From assembly GCF_048773025.1 (NCBI RefSeq), contig NC_133565.1, positions 33,604,457 through 33,668,456 of the forward strand: DNA of 64,000 bases, read 5' to 3'. Shown piece after piece: positions 49,801-61,935 of the stretch. Origin of the DNA: Camelus bactrianus (Eukaryota; Chordata; Mammalia; Artiodactyla; Camelidae). The stretch's first letter is position 1. Each line of letters begins with the position of its first letter. The notes beneath the pieces were generated by a model, which saw only the letters and a list, made by a program, of their open reading frames with translations, was not told where the DNA came from and ran no database searches. The position numbers and the translations under genes were made by a program.

Positions 49801-52289
49801 ACCCCCAAAGCCTGAACACTCAATGTTCCTATCTGGAACCTCGTACTGCAGGGGTGGCAGAACTAGGGGTGGCAGGCAAAGGATATATAAAGCATGTGGC
49901 CCTCTCCCAGATGTGTGGTCCATTTTGAGCCATGGAGACCAAAGGAAATTTCTCAAAGATCACAGGGACCAGTTCCCACTCTCTTTGTGCTCCCCCAGGC
50001 CCTGACTATGCCTCCCATCTTGTGCTGGTGGACCTTCCTGTCATTCCTGCCCTGGGGGCGTGGGAAAAGAACACCGATGGAAGTGCCCACCCACTCAGAG
50101 GAGAAGCTAGCTCATGGCAGTGACATCATCCTGCCTGCCCTTCCTCCTCCTCTCCTGACCCCATGACTCAGGCTCTGTGTGGTCCTAATCACAGAGGCTG
50201 CTTGAATTTGGGTCATTTTTCTTCACACAGCCCAAACCCTCCATGTCCAACCAAGAAGCGGCCTGCACTTGTTCTACCATCCTTTCTAGGGGTCTCTTTG
50301 GGTGCTGTGGAATCTCAGCTCACAGCTCCATGATCACACTGTGTCTCTGACCCCAAATAGTATTGCCTAGCTCAGCATCAAACCCAAATCCTGTTCCAAA
50401 GAATGAAGACTGACGACTCCAGAGAAGGGTACCATTGAAGGGTGGAGGAATTCCCACAGGAAGGTTCAGAAGTCAGCCTCAGCAGAATAAGGACACCGCC
50501 TCCTCAGAAGGGACCACGCTTCTATCTGTCCTTTCCACAAACATGCAAGCACCTGGCCCGACTGTCAGGCATCTGAGTGTCTCAGACATTCAGCCACCCT
50601 GCTTCCATCGGGTGCCCAGAAAGAGCTGCAGAGGGCCAAAGACAGGAAGCAAAAGCAGTCGTCAAATCCCAGCGCCCTTCTCTCCCTCGGGCTTGCTTTC
50701 ACGCAGGCTTCCCATCTCTAACAACCTGGATGGTCTGATCTCTTGGAACACAGGAGTCTGCACTGAATTGGAAAGTTCACTGAAAGCAGGCAGGAGAAAC
50801 CACCAGTGATGCCATTGAAAAAGAAAAGACCTCCAGAGTCAGTTGTGGGACCCACTGAAGCCACTTAGTGCAAAGCTCACCCCCTCAAGAGTCCCCTTGC
50901 TGTATAAGCCCTTAGTGCAAAAACTGGTGTTCACAGGGCGGATCTGAAGTCACGAAGGAAAATTTCACCGACATCAGAAGCGCCCTGATATCAGACCATT
51001 ATGTATGTAACACAGGGAGGAAGGATCCGATGCTCAATGGTTAACATAAAAGTATCAACGCTTCATCTCAGGAACTCCAGATGTCAGGGAAATGTACTCA
51101 CCCCAAATATTCCTATTCCCAAAAGAGCTGGAAGTGCGAGCCACCACTCATACCCACAGCCTCAGAGCCCTCCACCCCTCTCCACTTAGATCACCACGCT
51201 GCCACTCAGATCAGCCCAACCCATCAGACATGTTTAGACTTCAATTTCCCTCAGCCTCCGAAAGCACCCACCTAAAGTGCAGGCCCCCAGACTACAAGCA
51301 AGGCTGCACGGCATCAGATTTCCTAGGGATTTCTGGGAGGCCAGAGAGAATCAGAGAGGAGGCTGAACTAAATAAAGAACTCTCTTGGAAAAGCTTCATT
51401 ACTTTCTAATATAGAAACTAACTGCTAAAGACAGGCATGCAAGAAAAGGACCTAGGGCCTTAATTTAATAGTGAAATCAGATTCATTTACAGTTATCCAA
51501 GTACAATTTGAAGGTAAATAGTTTTTCTCAATTAAGTCAAACAAACCCTCCCCACTCCCCAGTCATTTGTGCTTTCCTGTTTGCTTAATGTTTTCTTCAG
51601 CGATGGATCCATATCTGAGTCATCCATCACACATTTCTCATTAGGGCAGGTTTGGCTTAGAAGTAAATCCCCTTTTCTGGAAGTTCACTGCCTTAGGCCC
51701 CAGACCTGCCAGTTTGCTAGCTAAGCAGCAGTTGAGAACTTGGGACACTGGGATTCAATCCCCTCCGCTCTAGTGTGCCCCCAGCCTGGGTCCCCCACCC
51801 CCCCCCCCGCCTTCCCTCCACCACATTCTCCATCCCCTCCTTCCCCACCATCTCCCTGAGGTTTCCAAGCCCAGACTGCCCCACACCTGCTCCCTCGTGT
51901 TCTGCCTCTCACCCCCGACACCTACTCACCCCTTCACCCAGGCCAGCTGTCCCTGCCTGTCCTCGGAATTTGTCCCCCTCATGCCCACTGCTGCATGTGG
52001 CAGTCCTCCAGTCGCCCACTCCATCCTTCGGGGCCAAGCAGCGTGGACCCCCCTCCCCTATCTAACCACTCCCCCTCCCCTCCCTGGCAGCTCCCGCTCC
52101 TCAGAGCTGGTGGTCAGGTTAGGGTGTTAGCCTCCGCAGCCCGCCCCCCACCCTCCACCCTCCGCGTCCCTCCCAGCTCCAGCTAGCGGCTTCACGAAGC
52201 CTTCCAGAATCAACACAATGACATCTGCCTCTGTCCCCCTGCACACCCAGGCCTCCAGATCACAACCACCCAGCCAGCCTGCTCCAGCG

Positions 52290-52830
52290 TCTTTCCGGGT
52301 GAGGGCAGGTCCCACAGCGCCCCAGGCCCCGCCGGCCGGAGGGAAGGCGAGGCCAGGCTCGGGGCGCGGTTGGATCCCGGCGGCCCCAGAGCCGGGGTCC
52401 CCGTGCCGGCGGCGCGGAGGCCGGCCCGGCCCCGGGGAGAGGGCTGGGGGCGTGGGCGGCGCGGGGCCCAGCTCGGCCGCAGACAAAGGCCGCCCCCGCC
52501 CGCGCCGGGCCCGCCACGCAAGCACTCACCGCGCCGCGCCGACTCCCGGGCCTCGGGGACGCGGCCGAGCGCTGCCGAGGTGCCGCCGCCGCGGGGCCGG
52601 GCCCGAAGGGGGGGCCGGGGGCGGCCCCGGGAGCCCGAGGGGCGGGGCGGGCCGGAGGAAGCCGCGGGCCGGGAAGGGCGGTGCGGCCGCGCCCCGGAGG
52701 CCGGATTGGCCCCGCGGCAGCCGCGTGGGGCGGCGGCCCGGAACCGCCCCTGGCCGCGGCCGGACCCCGCGGGCGCTCCGGCGAAGGGGCGCGGGGCTGA
52801 TCCCTGCCCGCCCCGACTCCCCTTCCAGGC
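52290..52830. promoter_or_regulatory. CD276: CpG island and promoter of CD276
   Basis: Very dense CG dinucleotides and long G/C runs distinguish this stretch from its surroundings. On the - strand an inverted CCAAT box (GGCCAATCC, 52702-52710) and GC boxes (for example CCCGCCCC near 52635-52645) precede exon 1. No TATA box is seen, as expected for a CpG-island promoter. Confidence 0.88.
52530..52670 (-). other. CD276: CD276 exon 1 (non-coding, 5' UTR), start approximate
   Basis: A consensus donor GTGAGT (52524-52529) follows GAGTCGGCGCGGCGCG, the same end as the human exon 1 that I recall. Upstream the 5' UTR is nearly pure G/C. The transcription start is not readable; it is set by comparison with human and by the CCAAT box at 52704-52708. 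Confidence 0.75.
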
Positions 52831-53249
52831 CGCTGGCGGCAGAGCTGGAGCTCAGATCTGGCCGCCTGACCCCCAGTCCAGTGCTCTCTGCCAGCGCCAG
52901 GCTGGTACCGAGGCCTGCGAAGGGTTAACTCGACTGTGAGGCATTCAGAGCTGCAGGGAGCTCTCTATAAATACAGTGTGTCGTGGGCGCCTGAGCCAAC
53001 CGCAGGGTAATTTCCACTGAGCTGGTTTTCCTCTTTTCTTTCCACCCACGGCCACCCGGCCAGCCCGGCCCCAGTCCCAAGCCAGGCTAGTGGCCAGCCC
53101 AGGCTCCAAAAAGGGGAGCAACTCTGACACAGCTCTGGCCTTACAGGACCCAGCTCCAGCCTGGGAGGAGATGCGGGTCAGGCCCACGCCTTGGCACATC
53201 CTGCCCCTGCACCTGTTCTCCGGCCTGCGCTCCGTCCCTTACAGACAGT

Positions 53250-53690
53250 AACAGCTGAGGTGTGGCAGCTTCCTGTGGGCCAGGGTGGAGGCTAGGCGCT
53301 TTCCATGTTGGGCCTCCTTAGATCCTCACAACAGCCCAACCAGGCAGATAATGTTATCCCCAGTTTACAGGTGAAAAAACTGAGGCTCAGTGAGATAAAG
53401 GGACTCCAACCTTGTGCTGCAGGCCAGGCCCACTACCAAGTGGCAGCACCAATGTGGGAGAGGGCTTAGGAAATGAGGGCATCTCTATGTGTCAGCCGCT
53501 GTTTTAAGCTCTTTACCTTTTTATCTCATTTCATCTTCACAACAACTCAGTGAGGTAAATGCAATTATTATCCTCATTTTCACAAATAAAGGAATTAAGA
53601 CACAAGGAGATTAGGTAACTTATTTGAGGATATCCAACAATTAAGTGGTGGAACCAAGATTTGCCCCCTTGATTTTAAGTGCTGATTTCA
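53250..53690 (-). repeat. Two consecutive MIR SINEs
   Basis: First: 'cctccttagatcctcacaac', 'cccagtttacaggtgaaaaa', 'actgaggctcagtgagataa'. Second: 'ttttatctcatttcatcttc', 'acaactcagtgaggtaaatg', 'taggtaacttatttgaggat'. Both have the tRNA head on the right. Confidence 0.85.
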
Positions 53691-54654
53691 AACGTAATTG
53701 TGACATGTGTGTGGGGCAGTGATGCATGGGTGTGTGTATTTGTGAACACTTGTGAGCAACTATCTGTATTTGAGTCTAAGTGCACATGTGTTTCTGAATG
53801 TAAGTGTAATAGTGGCTGTGTCTGTTTGACTGCTCCTTGGGATGGGGCGGAGAGTGGGGGGGATCAAGGCCAGGCCATCTAGTCCAGAGTCCCTGAGGGT
53901 CATCAGCCTCCCCTCCAGTCCACACTGTTCCTCTCTGCTCTGTCAGGCCCTGTCCAGCCTGGGCCTGGCCTCCCGGGTCTCAGGGTAAGTAGCCCCGACG
54001 AGGCCCCACAACCTGGGGAAGGAGCACCTCAGGGAGAGATGGCCCCTGCGCTGAGAGGCCCAGGAGCCCTGCAGCAGGGCCCTGGAGGGGGCCTTTGAAC
54101 AAATCTAGAGGAATGTGCTTTCCTTCCCTTCACCCAGAGTCAGTCCTGTGCTTTGTGCCCTGTGGTGGTGATGCAGGTCCTGTCCCAGAGGACTTACAGG
54201 CTGGCAGGGGAGGCACAAACAGCCCTGATGGACAGTGAAGGAACAGCACAGGTCAGTTTATAGTGTGGGGTTGGGGGACACTTGCATCGTACTTGCTTGA
54301 GAGAAATGGGAAGGAAAGATACGAGTACTGGCTCTCACCCCCGGAAGCAGCAGCTGAAGAGGCACTGATCCCTCCAGAAAGGGCAAACAGTGTGGGCAGG
54401 GGATAGACAGAGCGTCTATAGGACAGGCTCAGCTGAGACTCAGACACTTGGCCCTGGACGCAGACAGCTAGAGTGACCATCTCAGCACACAGGAACCTCC
54501 TCAGATCAGAGAATGTCTGTTCTATGCCTAGTTGAAAATGCACCCTTCCTCAGACTCCCTTGCAGCTAGAGGTGGTCACGTGATCTAATGTGGCCAACGA
54601 GATGGGAGTAAAACTCACTTGGGGCTTCAGGGAAAGCCCTTTGTGAGGGAAACA

Positions 54655-55282
54655 GGCTGACACTATAGAAAACAGCACGGTGGTTCCTCAAAACACTAAA
54701 ACTAGAATTACCAGAGGATCCAACAGTTCTACTTCTGGGTGTATCCAAAGGAATCGAAATTAGGGTCTCAGAGATGTTGGTACACCCATGTTCATAGCAG
54801 CATTACTCACAGTAGCCAAAAGGTGAAAGCAAGTCCATTATCCATTAATGAATGAGCGGGCAAATCAAATATGGTAATGTGTACAATGGAACATTATTCA
54901 TCCTTAACAAGAAAGGAAATTCTGACACATGCTACAACATGGATGAACCTTGAGGACATTATACTTAGTGAAAAAAGGCAGCCACAGAAGACAAGTAGTG
55001 TCCGGTTCCATTTATATGAGCTAGCTAATGTAGTCAAATGCTGGGAACACCGAGCAGAATGCTGGTTGCAAGGACCGGGAGAGGGAAGATGAGGAGTTAC
55101 TGATTAATGGGTACAGAGTTTCAGTTTTGCAAGATAAAAAGAAACTGGAGATTGATTGCCCAACAATGTGAATATACTTACTACTGAACAATATGCTTTA
55201 AAATACATTATATGTGTATTTACCACAATTTACAAAATTTAAAAATGACTATACTTCAATTAAAAAATTTTAAAAAGCAGGC
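54655..55282 (+). repeat. Old L1 LINE 3' region
   Basis: Sense order 'ttcatagcagcattactcac', 'gctacaacatggatgaacct', 'gtactgattaatgggtacag'-like sequence (55098 region) and the A-rich tail ending near 55280 ('actatacttcaattaaaaaa'). The divergence suggests an L1M-age element. Confidence 0.85.
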
Positions 55283-58200
55283 TTAGCTGGCATGAGCCTC
55301 TGCTTTTTGCCTTTCGCTCTCCCTTCTCTTTGTGCCTGAAGTGCAGACACAAAAGCAGACAGTGAAGAGGCTGTCTGGCCGCCGCCGGGAGGACAAAAGC
55401 TAAGTAAGGGCAGCAGAGGAGGACGTCAGAAGGAGCCTGGTTCCTACAGGCATCGCGGAGCTGCCGCCCTGGCCCCGGGTTGCTGCCAGCCCTTGGCCTG
55501 GCCCCCGAACTGCCGCTGTCAACTCAGGATTGTTGAGGGAGGAACGATGACCCTCAGTAACTTGTCCTCCCCAGGCTGCCTGTAAGAGACATCAGACCAC
55601 CTTCTGGCAAAGGGAGGCAGTGTTCTGACCCTCTTATGACTTTCTCCAGGACAGAAATTCTGAGTTCATGGTGGAATTCAGAGACAATTTCCTTTTGCCT
55701 CCTTTGACGTACGAAAGGACAAGGGTCTCACCCATCTGTTTGAACACGCTTCAATCCAGCAGCTGGATTCCTTCACCTGGCTTCAAAGTGGGGGCTCTGC
55801 AGATGTTCTTGGCTCTTTAGAGCGCTAAGCAGCCCCTCTTTGAGAAAGCAGCTCTCAGAGAGGTTGGTATGCTTCATCTAAGAATGATATTCAAAATCTT
55901 TCATTTCCGGAAGAAAGGAAAATCAATTCTTGGCAGCCCTGGGGGTTTAAGGCCTCATCTGGGCAATTTTCTCTCCCACGGACCCCCGTGACACCAGACT
56001 CCTGGTATTGGCCTCCCTCCTCTCAGGCTGGTGGCTGCACGTTACCTCCTGAGTCGTCTGAGTTTTCAGGCCTCAAATCCTTGACGTTTTGGCAAAGGCC
56101 ACATCCCCAAACCCGTCCTGCCCACTCCTGGAGGGCTCCCAGGGCCGCCATCTGGAGTCCTCCAGCCAGCCCAGACTGTCCAAGGCAACCACGCTTCCCG
56201 AATGAAAGGATCCAGAGAAGGGTTGAATATGATGCATAGTGACCCCTGCAGGTTCCTGCTTTCTAGTTTCTTATTCCTGGCACTTGAGTGTTGGGGTAGA
56301 CTTCAGGTGTCTAGACTCAAACACTTCCAGCTGGAAGCTTGTGGCCAGCAAAATAACAGGGACAGCCTGAAACAAGAGCAGAACTGGTCCTCCCGGGAGA
56401 ATCATCCAGAACACCTTACCCCCAGACTCAGTACACACACACACACACTGCAAAATGACACATATCCCCCAACCAGACTTGTATAGTTAGCCGCCTCCAT
56501 CCCATCCACTCTCCCCTCTTCATTATCTGTGGAACCATTTAGCCTCCTCCCTCTTGCCTCCTCCTCCTCCATGGCCCAGGCTTACAACATTTCCAGTCCT
56601 AGGAATCCATCTTAGAGTCTGTGTCCTGCTGCTGGAAGGTCAGGGCGATCCTCCCAATGGGAGGATTGGGCCAGAATTAAAGAGCAAAACAAGAACATAG
56701 AAACTGCACCATGACGCCAGGGGAAATCTGTCATCACATTGGGTTTTTTTCCCTGACTTCTAATCATGTGCAGATAGCACTTGTGTGCCCCTGAGAGTGA
56801 CCCCTCCTCACTTTTACGTCATAGATGCCTCAGTTACAGCACCTCAGCCCCAGGCCTGCTCTGCGGCTTGGCTTCTGACAGACTCAGAGCAGAGAGCACA
56901 GAACAGGACAAGGACGAGTTCCAGCTGGAAGAATAAGGCATGGAGAATGAGGGGTCCAGCATGTGAAGTCGGCAGCGGAGACCCTCCCAAGGAAGACAGT
57001 GGATAGGCCATGTGAAGCCCAGAAATCCTAATCTCAATCCAGGTGCTAAATTTTAAATATTAATATTGCTGGTTTTGGTCACAGGTTCTCATTGTGGTTG
57101 TTTGTTTTTAGTTAAGCTCGAGACACTGTGCCTGGGGGTCTTCAGGACGTCTTACCGTAGTCCCAGTCCTGGTGTGGACACAGGGAAGGCTTCGCTGGCC
57201 CAGGGCTGAGAGCAGTTTATTCAGCCCTCCCTGATGGGGCATTCTTAACCTGCCAGCTCATGGGTCTTGTCAATCCCCAATTGCTGGGCCAGGACCACTG
57301 ATTACCAGTCCTGGCCCCCTTTCCCTTCCTGTCTTCTCTCAGCCCACTGTCCCTTTCTTTGGGAGAAATGTAGTGTATGATGGAAGTGACCTCTCTTGGA
57401 CCACGTCTTGGCCACTGCTAGGTGTCCACCTCGGTACCAGATCCTGGGGAAAAAACAACGTGGGACAAGCTATGTGAGCTGTCGCATCTCCAGTGAGTGA
57501 CCAAGCTTAGTTCTCTTACAGGGTCCCTCCCTCCCTGCTCCTTCCCACTGGCTGCAAACCAAGCTTTCTTCCCACTGGTCCACTTCACCCAAGGTTCCCG
57601 CATCAGATGTGGGCGATTATTTCTGATTGGCTTAACTGCTTTTTCCACGTTTGCGGCGGGCAAACCCAGTTGCTAATGAATACAATCTTGCGTTTGTTTT
57701 CTTAAAACAGGACTTTCAGCACAATAACATATTTGGCACCTCTTCTCCTTTCCTCATTTCCCGCAATGAGATCATCACAAACACAACTTCTAAAGAAATC
57801 TCTGCAACCAGACTTTCCGAGGAAACCCGACACCGCCACAGACAATCAATGGTGGGCCTCAGGGTTCCAACAGGGAACTTTAGCAGCAGCAATGACTTTT
57901 CATCCACTCAGGGAGGGGGAGGGGTGTGTGGCCACCTCTGAGCTGCCAAGTTCCTCCCCGTACCCTAGAAGCTCCCCCATCAGCCCTTCATCATTCTGTT
58001 GGGGTCAGCAGTCCTGCCAAAATGTGGTTCCTCTCCATCACTCAACACCCTCCACCCTCTGTAAATATTCACACTGACCCATTCCCTCCCCTCAGGGAGG
58101 AGTCTGTCAGAAGTGATTCTCTCAAACTGGACAAATCTGGTTACTCCCTCCTCTAAGTCCCCTTCAGGGTGCAGGTGCCGACTTCAACCCTGATCTGCTG

Positions 58201-59239
58201 GGACACGCACTGCCCGCAGTGCTCTCTGCTTGCCTCGGCCGTGCCATACCTCCACAGGCGCTCCGAGGGCCCCCTCGGGCAGGAGCCCAGGCTCACTCTC
58301 CAGGTTCCTCACCCGTGCTCCCTGCCTTCCCCCCACAGCTTGGAACTGAGAGAAAACTTGAGCTCTGGAGTGAATACCTCAACCGGGGCTGGCAGGACTG
58401 GGGTGTAGACAGCATGGCAGGCTGGAAACCAGGACACCAGGGCTCAGCTCCCAGCCCTGCAAGGGCTGGCTGTGTGTCTGGGGGAAGTGGGTCAGCTGTT
58501 CAGGGTCTCTGTCTTCTTTTACTCCAAAAGAATTTTCCCCAGGCTCCCCCTGCAGCCGCCGTTTCTCACTGAGAGCACTAGGACGACCCCTCCCTCAGCC
58601 CTCTAGCAGGCAGGACTAATGAGGCAGGCTAGCTCCATGGACAAGCCGCCTGCAAAGCCAGGAAGGGGCTAGTAGTTTGCCTCCAAATTCCCTGCTTTTT
58701 TCCCAAATCCTTCCCCCCATGGTTGACGTGGAGCTCAGCTGGCTACCCTGAGCCCCCTCCTGGTGGAAAGTGGAAATGCAGCTAAAGAGGGCCTCAGTCC
58801 TCACCTCATCCTGGGTCTCCAACCTGGCTTCTCAATGCCAGTCTTAGAGTTGAAGGAGAAAATGGGAGGGGAGACAAGGGAAAAGCAGGGTGGGCTGGGG
58901 CTGTGGAGGTCAGGGAAGGGTTCCTAGAGGAGCTGACCTTGAAGGAGGGGAGGTATTTGACAAGTGAACAGGCCTGGTATTTCTCTAAGACAACACACAG
59001 GCTGGGAAGACCTCCATCTGCTTACCGTGGGGGTGTGCCTGGTGGGTCTGAGAAGAGGAAAGGAGTCAGGTGATGGAGGCAGAAGGGGCAAAACCCTTGA
59101 GCGGAGCTGGGAAGGGAGACAGAGCATCGGGACCCACATACTCTGCCTGCCCACCCCCAGCCCCTGACCCCCGGAGTTGTAAGTGAAGGGGGGCGTGTTT
59201 CTGGTGAGACTGGCCCTCCTCTTGTGCACTCTCACCTAC

Positions 59240-60535
59240 TCAAGGACATCACTCCGGGCCCTCTCCCTCTCCCCGGATTCATCCCCTCTCTTGAAACACT
59301 TCTAAAACACCCCCTCTCTTGCTTTTCTTCTTGCCTCACTGGCTGCTCCTTCCAGTCTGCTGTGCTGGCTCCTTCTCTTCTCCCCAACCCCTGAATGTTG
59401 GGGAACACCAGGACTTGGCACTCAGAACCCTTGTCTTCTGGGTCTACACCCACTCCCAGGGTCATCTCATCCCTTTAAATTCTATCTACATGCCAAGAAC
59501 TCTCCGATGCAAATCTCCAGCTTGGACCGTGTCTTGAATTCTGTATTTCCAGTGGCCTACTTGACATCTCCCTTTGTCTCCCGTCAAATTCCTGATTTCC
59601 ATTCCCTCCCATTACCAGTGAAATAAAACAAAACCAACCATCTTTCCTGCAGCCTTCTCCATCTCAGGTAATGGCACCTCCATTCTTTCAGTAGCTTGGG
59701 CCAAAAATCTTGAGGTCGCCCTTGATTTTTCTCTTTCTTGCACACCCGCATCACCAAACATACTGGATCTGCCTTCAGATGTGTTTGCAATCAGATACAC
59801 TCTCAATCTCCATTTCTACCCCATGGTCCAAGTCATCTCCATCACTTGTCTGTATTGCAATGGCCTCCCAATTGGTCTCTTTGCTTCTGTCTTTCTCTCT
59901 ATAGTTTATTCTTTATACAGCAGCTAGAGTAATGCTTTTAAACATAGATAAATTAAGTCATTCATCTGCTCAGAATTCTCCAGGGTAAAAGCTGAGTCTT
60001 CATACTGGCCTACAAAGTCCTACATGGCCTAGCCCCCTGCTATCCTGATCTCATCTCTGACCGTGCTCCCTGTTGCTTCCTTTACTCCAAGCTCCCTTCC
60101 TTGCTGTTCCTTGAACACAGCAGACATGTTTGCCTCAGCACCTTTGCACTTATTATTCTCCTGATGGGACTTTCTTCTCCCAAATGTCCATATAACTCAC
60201 TCCCTTACTTTCTCCGGGTCTCTATTCAAATGTTACCTTACCAAGGAGGCCTTCCCTGACCACCCTATATATAGTGATACCCACCCACCCCCAAACCCTC
60301 GTCGTCCCCAATCCCTTTACTCTCTTTGATTTTTTCCACTTGGCATTTATTGACCTTCTGATAATATTATATATTATTTGTGTATCCATTTATTCTTCTA
60401 TCTCCCTCCGTAGAACATAATTTCCATGAGAGTCAGGATTTTCTTTTGTTCACTGCTGTATTCTTACACCCAGAATAGTGTCTGGCACATAGTAGGTGTT
60501 CAATGAAAGTTTGCTGAGTAAGTGGATGGGTGAAT
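59240..60535 (+). repeat. L2 LINE, about 1.3 kb of 3' region
   Basis: Sense L2 order: 'cagcagctagagtaatgctt', 'aaagtcctacatggcctagc', 'tttgcctcagcacctttgca', 'gaggccttccctgaccaccc' and the end 'ctggcacatagtaggtgttc'. This is the best preserved L2 in the window. Confidence 0.88.
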
Positions 60536-61819
60536 GGAAGGACCAGTAGTTGAAGAGCACGTGGATGAGAAAAGGTTGCAGTGCTTTTTTCAAGATATGA
60601 GGGCCCTGAGCATATTTATGTGCTTGTGAGAAGGTACCAAGGCAGGAGACAATAAGTCCCCTGAGAGGGAAGGGGTATGACACCTGGCACATAGCAATCC
60701 CTGAGAAGGTGGGGAGGGACAGGATTTGGGGCCTGGGGAGGACCACTCCTTCCCTGGGCTGGGGGGAAGGAGCTGATGATGGGGTAATAAGGATGAGAGA
60801 CAGGAAATCGCTGAGGCTCCACTGAAGGCCTTATTTCTCCCCTGCGAAGCAGAGGCAGGAACACCTGCTAAGAGCAAAGGGAGTGAGAGCAGGTGGAGCC
60901 TGAGATGAGGGGTGAAGATTTTGGGTTAGTGACAATGGAATGAGAGAGACTGATCCTCTGGGACACACAGCGTGGTTTTAAACAGTGATGAAAGATCACC
61001 GTTTGAAACAGCAATGATCACGTACCCTCTCCCCACCCCACCCCCATCTGTTTTAGGGGTTGCAGGCAAGATACAATAGGGCAGAGTGCTGCTGTGGGGA
61101 GGCAGGAATCCAGGTCCCCAGGTTCAGAGTCTGTGCCCTGCCTCATGACCCGTCTCTCTTCAGCTGCTCCCCCACCGTGACTGAGGCCCCCTGACCCCGT
61201 CTGGTCCCGAGGTCTGGCTTCCTCATGACTGTAATTCCACCTAAGTGTGGCAGGATGGGTCCCTGGGAGGCAGACCCTGAGATGGAGATTAGCATGCAGG
61301 AAGCTTGTTCGGGATGCTCTTGGGCTCAAGGCCTGAGGAAGAAGAGGGAAGGAAACAACTGGGCTGAGGAGAAGCTGGGCCACAATACAGGGCCCACAAT
61401 GGCCTCAGCCAACCCGTGGGGCACTCTGAAGCTGGGACGCCCTCTTTAGAGTCGTCCTGTGTTGGGCCCATGGCTGGCCTTTGGTGCTCAAGCACCGTTC
61501 AGCTGTGGGATGTGGGTCTGCTAGGAAGGCAGAATGGCTCGATCCAGGTTACTGTCTTTAGCAGAAGCAACTCCCAAAGAAGACTTAAATCTGAGAGTCA
61601 CCTTCCAGCAGCGCTCCTGGAAGCTGGGGGAGCAAGTTCCTCGGTCACGAAGGGGGATCCCAGCAGGACCAGAGCCTCTGCCGTGGGAGTACGCGTTTAG
61701 TTAGCCCGCGCTCTGTCCCTGGCCTAGGGCCTCCCTCAGGTTCTGTGCGGGGCTTAGAAGCTTCAGGAACTTCCCTGAGGCACCTGTGTACAGGTATCTG
61801 ACTCCTGCAAAGGAGCAAG

Positions 61820-61935
61820 CGCCTTGGATTCTAATCCTAGGTCGGCCACTGACTCACTATGTCAGACAAGTCTCTGGTCTCTCAGCCTCGGTTTCCCCAC
61901 CTGCATATGAGGTTTGAGCTGAGGTCCTCAGCCGA
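61820..61935 (+). repeat. MIR SINE fragment
   Basis: Sense order 'ccttggattctaatcctagg', 'tcggccactgactcactatg' and 'cagcctcggtttccccacct'. Confidence 0.7.

Larger units (their letters stand above)
37064..52529 (-). other. CD276: CD276 intron 1 (15.5 kb)
   Basis: Bounded by the exon 1 donor and the exon 2 acceptor. No coding exon or RNA gene is recognised. It contains a related repeat pair (40104-40455 and 43691-44060), an L2 of about 1.3 kb, an L1 3' end, MIR copies and a C15 homopolymer (38382-38396). Unique GC-rich DNA at 38400-38660 lies just upstream of exon 2 and could be regulatory. Confidence 0.85.

Noticed and set aside
52218-52939. Long R/P/G-rich frames over the CpG island
   Set aside because: Absence of stops here follows from extreme G/C content. 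The region is the promoter and non-coding first exon of CD276.
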